Both the position numbers and the translations under genes were made by a program. Shown here piece after piece: positions 26,634 through 33,512 of a DNA stretch of 64,000 nucleotides (position 1 is its first letter; every line of letters begins with the position of its first letter). This DNA comes from Pseudomonas gingeri (GTDB lineage Bacteria; Pseudomonadota; Gammaproteobacteria; Pseudomonadales; Pseudomonadaceae): contig NZ_JACAQA010000022.1 in NCBI RefSeq assembly GCF_013385425.1, forward strand, positions 62,001-126,000, in the 5' to 3' direction. The notes under the pieces were generated by a model, which saw nothing but the letters and a program-made list of their open reading frames with translations, was not told the origin of the DNA and made no database searches.

Positions 26634-28250
26634 TCAGAACCGCGCCACGCCAAAGCTATTGGGTTGTAGCTGACGAACCTCGGCTTCGTGGCAGATATCC
26701 AGCAAATAACCCAGCAGCGTGCGACTGTCCCGAGGGTCTATCAGACCGTCGTCCCACAGGTTGGCCGTGCCGTAGAGCGCGGTGGACTGGCTGTCGAGCT
26801 TTTGCGCGGTCATCTGCTCCAGCCCGTCGAGCATCTTGGTGTCGGGCACCAGGCCGTCCTTGAGCTGCCGCGCCTCGGTGACGATGCGCAGCACCTTGCC
26901 GGCCTGGGCGCCGCCCATCACCGCCGTACGGCTGCCGGGCCAGGCGAAGATAAAACGCGGGTCCAGGCCGCGGCCGCACATGGCGTAGTTGCCGGCGCCA
27001 TAGGAGCCGCCGACCACCAGGGTCAGTTTCGGCACCCGGGCATTGGCCACCGCCTGGATCATCTTCGCCCCGTGCTTGATCACCCCCTGTTGCTCGGCCT
27101 CGGTGCCGACCATGAAGCCGGTGGTGTTATGCAGGAACACCAAGGGCGTGCGGCTCTGGTCGCAGAGCTGGATAAACTGCGCCGCCTTGCTCGCGCCCTT
27201 GGGCGTGATCGGGCCGTTATTGCCGATCAGGCCGCAGGGCCGGCCCTGGATCTGCAGATGGCCGCAGATTGTCTGGGTGTCGAACTCGGCCTTGAATTCG
27301 AGGAAGTTCGAGCCGTCGGCCAGGCGGGCGACGATCTCGCGCACGTCATAGGGTTTTTTCGGGTCGTCGGGGATCAGTCCGAGCAGCTCGTCGATGGGGT
27401 AGAGCGGTTCGGTCCAGGTCCTGGCGGCTGTGATCGGCAGTCGGTCGTTCCAGGGCAGTTGGGCGATGATTTCCCGGGCGATACGCACGCCGTCGGCATC
27501 GTTTTGCGCCAGGTATTCCGCGGTGCCGGCCACCTGGGCATGCATCTGCGCGCCGCCGAGTTCCTCGTCGGTCGCCACTTCACCGGTGGCCGCCTTGAGC
27601 AATGGGGGACCTGCGAGAAACAAGCGGGCCTTGCCACGGACCACCACCACGTAATCCGAGAGCCCCGGTTGATAGGCGCCGCCCGCCGTCGCCGAGCCGT
27701 GGACCACGGTGATCTGTGGCAGGCCCATTGCCGACATCCGCGCTTGATTGGCGAAACTGCGCGCGCCTTCGACGAAAATCTCCGCCGCGTAGTTGAGGTT
27801 GGCCCCGCCGCTTTCGGCCAGGGTGATCACCGGCAGTTTGTTTTCCAGGGCAATCTGTTGCAGGCGCAGGGTCTTTTTCAGGCCGCTGGGGGAAATGGTC
27901 CCGCCCTTGATCGCGCTGTTGTTGACTACCACCAGCACGCGCACGCCGCAGACATGGCCGATACCGGCAATCAGGCCGCCACCGGCGAGGCTGCCATCCT
28001 TGTCGTCGTGCAACTTGTAGCCGGCGAGGCTGGCCAGTTCGAGAAACGGCGCGCCGGGGTCGAGCAGCAGGTTCAGGCGTTCCCGGGGCAGCAACTGACC
28101 CCGGCCGGTGAATTTCTCCCGCGCGCTTTCGGCCTTGTCCAGCAGGTTCTGTTCCAGTTGGCGGATCTGCCCGAGGCCGGCGAGCATGGCCTGGCGATGA
28201 CGGGCGAAATCCTCGCCATGGTCATCGAGCCGGGATTCGATCACGGGCAT
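26634..28250 (-). CDS. atuC: Geranyl-CoA carboxylase, carboxyltransferase beta subunit (AtuC)
   Basis: This 538-residue carboxyltransferase starts at the ATG at 28250, where GGAGAATCCC forms the ribosome binding site. An in-frame start 75 bases upstream adds an unrelated leader. The family motifs include GGTISPSGLKKTLRLQQIA, LAESGGANLNYAAE and the glycine-rich VGGSYGAGNYAMCGRGLDP near the C-terminus, which hold carboxybiotin and acyl-CoA. It forms the carboxylase with AtuF. LiuB is the leucine-pathway paralogue and is very similar. The assignment rests on the atu gene order. Confidence 0.88.
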   Translation of the reverse strand: MPVIESRLDDHGEDFARHRQAMLAGLGQIRQLEQNLLDKAESAREKFTGRGQLLPRERLNLLLDPGAPFLELASLAGYKLHDDKDGSLAGGGLIAGIGHVCGVRVLVVVNNSAIKGGTISPSGLKKTLRLQQIALENKLPVITLAESGGANLNYAAEIFVEGARSFANQARMSAMGLPQITVVHGSATAGGAYQPGLSDYVVVVRGKARLFLAGPPLLKAATGEVATDEELGGAQMHAQVAGTAEYLAQNDADGVRIAREIIAQLPWNDRLPITAARTWTEPLYPIDELLGLIPDDPKKPYDVREIVARLADGSNFLEFKAEFDTQTICGHLQIQGRPCGLIGNNGPITPKGASKAAQFIQLCDQSRTPLVFLHNTTGFMVGTEAEQQGVIKHGAKMIQAVANARVPKLTLVVGGSYGAGNYAMCGRGLDPRFIFAWPGSRTAVMGGAQAGKVLRIVTEARQLKDGLVPDTKMLDGLEQMTAQKLDSQSTALYGTANLWDDGLIDPRDSRTLLGYLLDICHEAEVRQLQPNSFGVARF

Positions 28251-28305
28251 GGGATTCTCCTGGGTGCTTGATCGAACGGGGATGCACAGGTCACGGTGAC
28301 AGTCC

Positions 28306-30090
28306 TCAAGCCAGTTGATCGGCAATCTGTCGTGGCACGGGAATCTGGATTTCCAGCAGTTGCTGGGCGAAGGCCTTGCCCTGGGGGTCGATGCGCAAGC
28401 TGGCGATACCGCCGCCGCCCAGGGCGTTTTCCAGCAGAAAATTCAGGCTGTGGCTGCCGGGCAGGTACCAGCGTTCGACACGGCCATGGATGGGGTCGAG
28501 GACATGGCCCATCCAGTCCACCACCACCGCCGGGGTCAAGGCCTCGGCGATCCACGGCAGATAGTCGGGGTGCCGCGCCATGACCCCGATATTGCTGTGA
28601 TTGCCCTTGTCGCCGGAGCGCGCCACCGCCAGTTTCACCAGGGGCACATTGGCTTCGGCACGGCCCTGTGGCCTGGGCGGTTGCAGGTCTTCGGCAATGG
28701 ATTGCATGGCGCTCGAGGCGGGCAGGGCGACGGCATGCGCCTGGCCGTCGAGATGCACGCTCAATGTGCAGGCCTCTTTATCGATCAGGAAGGAAAACAG
28801 GCGGATCAGCGGGGAGACCGTGGGCCGTCCGCCGAGGATCCCGGTCAGCCCCGGGGCCATGCCGGTGGCGGCCTGGGCGATCTCCCGGGAAAACAGCAGC
28901 AGCGCCTGGCGCTCGGGATGACGCACCGCCAGCTTGATCACCACCTCGCGGCTGTCCTGGCGGCGGCCATGGGGTCCGTAGGTGGCTTCGCTGCCGAGCA
29001 GCTCGCTGCTGACTTCGCTGTAGGGCGGCCAGCCCCGGGCGCCGAGCATTTCACTGGTCTTGTCGAGGATCGCCTGGCTGACCCGGCGGGCCTTGGCCAC
29101 GGCGTCAATCCCGGCCATCAGGCAGCTGGCGGTACAGCGGAATCCATCAGGATAGGTGGCGCAGACCTTGTATTGCGCGGTCGGTGGCAAACCCCTGGCG
29201 CCGCTGACGCTGACGCGATTGGCGGCCTGCTGCACAAGCCGGACCCGGGTGAAATCGCAAATGACATCCGGCAGCAGATAGGCCCTGGGATCGCCGATTT
29301 CGTAGAGCAGTTGCTCGCCCACGGTCAGCGACGTCACCAGGCCGCCGGAACCTTCAGGCTTGCTGACAACGAAGTGGCTGTCGGCGCTGACCTCGACGAT
29401 GGGAAAACCGATGTGTTCGTAGTCCGGCACCTCGCGCCAATCGGTGAAGTTGCCGCCGGTACACTGCGCGCCGCACTCGATGATATGCCCGGCGAGGGCG
29501 GCCTGGGCCAGCTTGTCGTAGTCCTGCCAGGACCAGCCGAATTCATGCACCAGGGCGGCACTGACCAGCGCGCTGTCGACCACCCGCCCGGTGATCACCA
29601 CATCCGCGCCCAGGCTTAGTGCTTGGGCGATGCCCGGCGCGCCAAGGTAGGCGTTGGTCGACACACAGTGTGCGGGCAGCGCCGTGCCATTGAACATTTC
29701 CTGGATGCCGCTCGCGGCCAGTTGCCCAAGCTGCGGTTGCAGGTCGTCGCCCAGCAGCACGGCAATCTTCAACGGTACTCCGGCGGTGTTGCAGGCTGCT
29801 TGCAGGGCCGCGGCGCAGGCCTGTGGATTGACCCCGCCGGCATTGCTGATCACGCGGATTTCCTGGCGGGCGATCTCGCCGAGCAAGGGCCGCAGGACCT
29901 CGACGAAGTCCGTCGCATAACCGGCGCCGGGGTCTTTCATCCGCGCCCCGGCCATGATCGACATCGTCACTTCCGCCAGATAGTCGAACACCAGGTAGTC
30001 CAGGCGCCCGCCTTCGACCAGTTGCGCCGCCGCGCTGCTGGTATCGCCCCAGAACGCACTGGCGCAACCGACACGAACCCTTGCCTTCAT
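28306..30090 (-). CDS. atuA: Acyclic terpene utilization protein AtuA
   Basis: This 594-residue protein starts at the ATG at 30090 (GGAGG 8 bases upstream), MKARVRVGCASAFWGDTSS. The N-terminal 450 residues match the AtuA/DUF1446 family (DYLVFDYLAEVTMSIMAGAR, ISNAGGVNPQACAAALQ, ADVVITGRVVDSALV). The C-terminal 110 residues form the AtuA-like alpha/beta domain (LVKLAVARSGDKGNHSNIGVMARH). AtuA is required for growth on citronellol and geraniol, but its reaction is not established. It is the first gene of the operon, reading away from atuR. atuB, a short-chain dehydrogenase that follows atuA in P. aeruginosa, is missing: atuC starts 55 bases downstream. Confidence 0.9.
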   Translation of the reverse strand: MKARVRVGCASAFWGDTSSAAAQLVEGGRLDYLVFDYLAEVTMSIMAGARMKDPGAGYATDFVEVLRPLLGEIARQEIRVISNAGGVNPQACAAALQAACNTAGVPLKIAVLLGDDLQPQLGQLAASGIQEMFNGTALPAHCVSTNAYLGAPGIAQALSLGADVVITGRVVDSALVSAALVHEFGWSWQDYDKLAQAALAGHIIECGAQCTGGNFTDWREVPDYEHIGFPIVEVSADSHFVVSKPEGSGGLVTSLTVGEQLLYEIGDPRAYLLPDVICDFTRVRLVQQAANRVSVSGARGLPPTAQYKVCATYPDGFRCTASCLMAGIDAVAKARRVSQAILDKTSEMLGARGWPPYSEVSSELLGSEATYGPHGRRQDSREVVIKLAVRHPERQALLLFSREIAQAATGMAPGLTGILGGRPTVSPLIRLFSFLIDKEACTLSVHLDGQAHAVALPASSAMQSIAEDLQPPRPQGRAEANVPLVKLAVARSGDKGNHSNIGVMARHPDYLPWIAEALTPAVVVDWMGHVLDPIHGRVERWYLPGSHSLNFLLENALGGGGIASLRIDPQGKAFAQQLLEIQIPVPRQIADQLA

Positions 30091-30124
30091 CAGAGCCGCC
30101 TCCGAAAATCCCTGGACGAGACTA

Positions 30125-30183
30125 CCAAGCAAGCGCTTGGTTTGTAAATCCCACCGGTCCGTTCACCCCAAGCGCTTGCTTGG
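30125..30183. promoter_or_regulatory. Paired AtuR operators in the atuA-atuR spacer
   Basis: Two sites lie at 30125-30140 (CCAAGCAAGCGCTTGG) and 30168-30183 (CCAAGCGCTTGCTTGG). Each contains the palindrome CAAGCGCTTG, and the two whole sites are exact reverse complements of each other. The palindrome centres are 39 bases apart. P. aeruginosa AtuR is reported to bind two inverted repeats in the same spacer, so these are very probably the AtuR operators. They would cover both divergent promoters. Confidence 0.85.
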
Positions 30184-30268
30184 CTGTCCTTGTAGGCTTA
30201 AATTGCGCGCAACCTCCCTCCTGCGGTGGGCCGAGGGTGGGACGCCGTAGAGTCATGAGGAAAATGCC

Positions 30269-30892
30269 GTGAACGAGCAACAAGCCCAGCGTGTCATGCG
30301 CGAACTGGTCAGCGCCGGACAACTGACCGACCCGGACAGCGCCCGCGGCAAATTGCTGCAGACCGCGGCCCACCTGTTTCGCAGCCAGGGCTTCGACCGC
30401 ACCACGGTGCGCGACCTGGCCAGTGCCATCGGCATCCAGTCCGGCAGCCTGTTCCATCACTTCAAAAGCAAGGACGAAATCCTGCGCGCGGTGATGGAGG
30501 AGACTATCGTTTACAACACGGCCCTGATGCGCGCGTCGCTGGCCGAAGCCGGCAGCCTGCGTGAACGGGTGCTGGCGCTGATCCGTTGTGAACTGCAATC
30601 GATCATGGGTGGCACCGGTGAAGCCATGGCGGTGCTGGTCTATGAATGGCGCTCGTTGTCCGAGCAGGGGCAGGCCAAGGTCCTGGCCTTGCGCGATCTC
30701 TACGAGCAGATCTGGCTCCAGGTGCTGGGCGAAGCCCGCGATGCCGGCTATATCAAGGGCGACGTGTTCATCACCCGGCGCTTCCTGACCGGCGCCTTGT
30801 CCTGGACCACCACCTGGTTTCGACCCCAGGGCAGCCTGACGCTGGACCAACTGGCCGAAGAGGCTTTGATGTTGATTCTCAAAGACTCGTGA
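30269..30892 (+). CDS. atuR: TetR-family repressor AtuR
   Basis: This 207-residue TetR regulator starts at a GTG at 30269 with GAGGAAAA about 8 bases upstream. The N-terminal helix-turn-helix is clear (LLQTAAHLFRSQGFDRTTVRDLASAIGIQSGSLFHHFKSKDEIL, helix 3 about residues 58-66, given here only as key region). The C-terminal part is the ligand-binding helical domain. AtuR represses the atu operon until a terpenoid-derived CoA ester is present. Divergent placement from atuA with paired palindromes between them supports the assignment. Confidence 0.88.
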   Translation: MNEQQAQRVMRELVSAGQLTDPDSARGKLLQTAAHLFRSQGFDRTTVRDLASAIGIQSGSLFHHFKSKDEILRAVMEETIVYNTALMRASLAEAGSLRERVLALIRCELQSIMGGTGEAMAVLVYEWRSLSEQGQAKVLALRDLYEQIWLQVLGEARDAGYIKGDVFITRRFLTGALSWTTTWFRPQGSLTLDQLAEEALMLILKDS

Positions 30893-30984
30893 TGTTGCTG
30901 CGCAAGTCATTAATTAGCGGGCGGAAAGTTGTCTAAGTTGGGAAAACCGCCTAGTTTGATGCCACGATTTTTTTCCTGAGGTGT

Positions 30985-31800
30985 GTGCCTTTGAACGTCC
31001 TGTCCGTGCGCACGGTTTCCCGGATCCTGTTGTTGGCGCTCTCGGCGTTGGTGGTCTTGCCAGTTTCGGCGGCCCAACTGATTCGGATTGGCGCCGCGCA
31101 TTTCCCGCCCTACACCATCCGACCCGAGCAGGGCGCCGATACCGGCTTGTTGCCGCAGTTGGCCGAGGCCTTGAACAAGTTGCAGAGCGATTACCAGTTC
31201 ACCCTGGTGCCGACCTCGATTCCGCGTCGTTTCGGTGATCTGCAGCAGGGGCGGACCGATATGGCGATCTTCGAGAATCCGGCCTGGGGCTGGAAGGATA
31301 TTCCGCATACAGCGGTCGACATGGGGCTGGAGGATGCCGAGGTGTTTGTCGCCCAGCGTGAGCCGGGTCGCGGCGAAAGCTACTTTGCCGACCTCAAGGG
31401 CAAGCGCCTGGCCCTGTTCAGCGGGTATCACTACGAGTTTGCCAGCTTCAACGCCGACCCCAAGTTCCTCGCCGACACCTACAACGCCACCCTGACGTAC
31501 TCCCATGACGCCAATCTGCTGATGGTGCTGCGCGGGCGGGCCGATATCGCCCTGGTGACCCGCTCCTACCTGTCCGACTACCTGATCCGCAACCCGGATG
31601 TGGCCAAGGAGCTGCTGATCTCCGAGCGGATCGACCAGGTCTACCATCACTACGCGATCCTGCGTCCGCAAGCGCCCATCAGTGGCGAGGCGTTCGGCAA
31701 GCTGTTGCAGCGCCTGCATGACAGTGGCGAGTTATTGAAAATCTTCCAGCCTTATCGCATCACGGTGATGCCGGCCGCCGCTGCGGTGGCGGGCCAGTAG
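30985..31800 (+). CDS. Periplasmic solute-binding protein (SBP_bac_3 type)
   Basis: This 271-residue protein starts at a GTG at 30985 with TGAGG upstream. It has a Sec signal peptide (RTVSRILLLALSALVVLPVSAA, given as residues 9-30). The mature part reads as an amino-acid-type solute-binding fold (LIRIGAAHFPPYTIRP, GLLPQLAEALNKL, RRFGDLQQGRTDMAIFENP, RGRADIALVTRSYLSDYL). No ABC permease or ATPase is adjacent, so it may serve a distant transporter or act as a sensor partner. Its stop lies 8 bases before the convergent end of pvdS. Ligand unknown. Confidence 0.83.
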   Translation: MPLNVLSVRTVSRILLLALSALVVLPVSAAQLIRIGAAHFPPYTIRPEQGADTGLLPQLAEALNKLQSDYQFTLVPTSIPRRFGDLQQGRTDMAIFENPAWGWKDIPHTAVDMGLEDAEVFVAQREPGRGESYFADLKGKRLALFSGYHYEFASFNADPKFLADTYNATLTYSHDANLLMVLRGRADIALVTRSYLSDYLIRNPDVAKELLISERIDQVYHHYAILRPQAPISGEAFGKLLQRLHDSGELLKIFQPYRITVMPAAAAVAGQ

Positions 31801-31807
31801 TCCCTGC

Positions 31808-32356
31808 TTAACGTCCTGCCAGGCTGTTGCCGCGGGTTCCCGAGACCTTGCGGCAATGCACCAGCGCATCGCGAATCATAAAGTTCACCAGGGTCGGTGA
31901 AACCCCCAACTCCTTGGCGATGTCCTTCTGCGGCACGCCGTGCAGCCGGTACATCTCGAACGCATAGCGGGTGCGCTGCGGCAACTCGCCGAGGGCATCG
32001 GCGATATTTTCCAGTGTGCGGAAATTGATGTGCGAGTTTTCCGGCGACGCACCCTGGACCACCACATTCAAGCCTTCCTCTTCCGGCCCCGAATACCTCA
32101 ACTCCAGCGCCTGCTTGCGGTAGTGGTCGATGGCCAGGTTGCGCACGATCTGGAACAGGTAGCTCAACTGGGCCTTGAACGAGGAGGTGATCTGCGGCGC
32201 CGACTGCAGGCGGAAAAACGCGTCCTGCACCACGTCCTCGGCGCGAGAGCGGCAGCCGGTGATGCGCGCGGCAATCTTGACCAGGATCAGACGGTTGTCG
32301 ACAAAGGCCTGCAGTAGCGGTGAGTCGCACTTGCTTGTGGGTACATGTTCCATCAT
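31808..32356 (-). CDS. pvdS: Iron-starvation ECF sigma factor PvdS
   Basis: This 182-residue ECF sigma factor directs RNA polymerase to pyoverdine genes. Region 2 (LVKIAARITGCRSRAEDVVQDAFFRL) and region 4 (TRYAFEMYRLHGVPQKDIAKELGVSPTLVNFMIRDAL) are nearly as in P. aeruginosa PvdS as I remember it. Only short motifs such as AEDVVQDAFFRLQS and GVPQKDIAKELGVS need be cited. The ATG at 32356 (ATGATG doublet) follows AAGGTGA by 5 bases. A longer in-frame start 117 bases upstream would extend through the promoter, so it is rejected. It is preceded by a Fur-overlapped sigma70 promoter and divergent from the thioesterase gene. Confidence 0.96.
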   Translation of the reverse strand: MMEHVPTSKCDSPLLQAFVDNRLILVKIAARITGCRSRAEDVVQDAFFRLQSAPQITSSFKAQLSYLFQIVRNLAIDHYRKQALELRYSGPEEEGLNVVVQGASPENSHINFRTLENIADALGELPQRTRYAFEMYRLHGVPQKDIAKELGVSPTLVNFMIRDALVHCRKVSGTRGNSLAGR

Positions 32357-32423
32357 GGAAATCACCTTGTAGCGAGTAGGTAGCGGGGCAGTGCCGTGAG
32401 AGGTGCCCGGCGTGGCGGACATA

Positions 32424-32452
32424 AAAGTAGGATGAATGATAATGATTGTCAA
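32424..32452 (-). promoter_or_regulatory. Sigma70 promoter of pvdS
   Basis: On the minus strand a consensus -35 TTGACA (32447-32452) is followed after exactly 17 bases by the -10 box TACTTT (32424-32429). The -35 is embedded in the Fur site, giving a simple repression geometry. Confidence 0.8.
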
Positions 32453-32456
32453 ATGA
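32438..32456. promoter_or_regulatory. Fur box upstream of pvdS
   Basis: GATAATGATTGTCAAATGA matches the 19-base Fur consensus GATAATGATAATCATTATC at 13 positions by eye, with the left half essentially perfect. It covers the pvdS -35 box, so iron-loaded Fur would block pvdS transcription. Confidence 0.85.
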
Positions 32457-32542
32457 GAAAAATAACTAATCATATTGTGTGCCGCTTGATACCTGCCTGT
32501 TCATTGTGCTCTGCCACCGGCCTTGCAGAGGGCGGCCGGGAC

Positions 32543-32566
32543 TAATTATTCCCTCGGGCCATCCGT
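32543..32566 (+). promoter_or_regulatory. PvdS-dependent promoter (iron-starvation box) of the thioesterase gene
   Basis: TAATT (32543-32547), 16 bases, then CGT (32564-32566). This fits the PvdS promoter pattern TAAAT-N16-CGT with one mismatch in the -35 element. It lies 89 bases before the thioesterase start codon and probably drives both that gene and pvdL. Confidence 0.7.
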
Positions 32567-32654
32567 TCTCATGGAGAACAGGCCGGGCACCCGCACGGCC
32601 CAGGATCGGTATCTTCGAGGAGGGCGACATGGTTTTCATCAAGGGTGGCTGGGC

Positions 32655-33413
32655 ATGAACACCTCCCCCGGGCTGCGACTGTTCTGCCTTCCTTACTCTG
32701 GTGCCAGCGCCACGTTCTACCACCGCTGGCGGCGCAAGCTGCCGCAGTGGCTGCAGGTCTCGCCGCTGGAGTTGCCGGGGCGAGGCATGCGCATGAACCA
32801 GCCGCTGCAAAGCGATATCAGAACCCTGGCCGGGCAGTTGGCCGAGGAGATCGCCGTTGATCTCGACCAGCCCTATGCCGTGTTCGGCCACAGCCTTGGC
32901 GGCCTGCTGGCGTTCGAGTTGCTGCACGTCCTGCACGAGCGTGGCTTGCCGCTGCCGTTGGCGCTGTTCGTTTCGGCGACCGCCGGGCCGGTGCGGCGCG
33001 ATGTCAGCCAGTACGCCGTGGCGAAAACCGATGAACAACTGCTCGAGCGGCTGCGCGAACTCAAGGGCACGGCCGAGGAAACCCTGGCCAACCGCGACCT
33101 GATGCAGCTGATGCTGCCGATCCTGCGTGCCGACTTCCTGCTCTGCGGCAGTTTCAGCTACGGCCAGCGCGCGCCGCTGCCGCTGCCGATCCATGTGTTC
33201 GGCGGCAAGCAGGACAGTATCCGCGCCGATGAGCTGCTCGACTGGCAGGAAGAAACCGGCACCGGTTTCTCCCTGGATATGTTCGACGGCCATCACTTCT
33301 ACCTGATCGATCAGGAAGCCGCGCTGCTGCGTTGCCTGCGGCGTTATGCCGACGAGCATCTGGCTCGCTGGCGTAACGGCTCGCGGCGTCAGTTGGCCTG
33401 GGCGACGGGCTGA
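32655..33413 (+). CDS. pvdG: Type II thioesterase of pyoverdine synthesis (PvdG-like)
   Basis: A 252-residue alpha/beta-hydrolase of the stand-alone thioesterase type found beside NRPS genes. Such enzymes remove wrong or stalled acyl groups from carrier domains. The nucleophile elbow GHSLGG gives S80. The acid is D187 in GGKQDS and the histidine is in DGHHFYLID (H213/H214). FCLPYSGASATFYHRW near the N-terminus is typical. I choose the ATG at 32655 because the protein then begins directly with the family N-terminus. An upstream in-frame ATG at 32523 lies before the iron-starvation box. The order pvdS-pvdG-pvdL is that of P. aeruginosa. The pvdL start follows 99 bases downstream. Confidence 0.9.
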   Translation: MNTSPGLRLFCLPYSGASATFYHRWRRKLPQWLQVSPLELPGRGMRMNQPLQSDIRTLAGQLAEEIAVDLDQPYAVFGHSLGGLLAFELLHVLHERGLPLPLALFVSATAGPVRRDVSQYAVAKTDEQLLERLRELKGTAEETLANRDLMQLMLPILRADFLLCGSFSYGQRAPLPLPIHVFGGKQDSIRADELLDWQEETGTGFSLDMFDGHHFYLIDQEAALLRCLRRYADEHLARWRNGSRRQLAWATG

Positions 33414-33512
33414 CCCGGGGCTTTGCGCCTCACCTTTATTTTTCACGTCTCATATTCAATCGGCCTGCCCGTCTTCAAGACTCCGGGCCGGCCGACTTCA
33501 GGCAGGAATACC

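Noticed and set aside
32357-32473. Longer PvdS start
   Set aside because: It would translate through the sigma70 promoter and Fur box, and the added residues are not found in PvdS.
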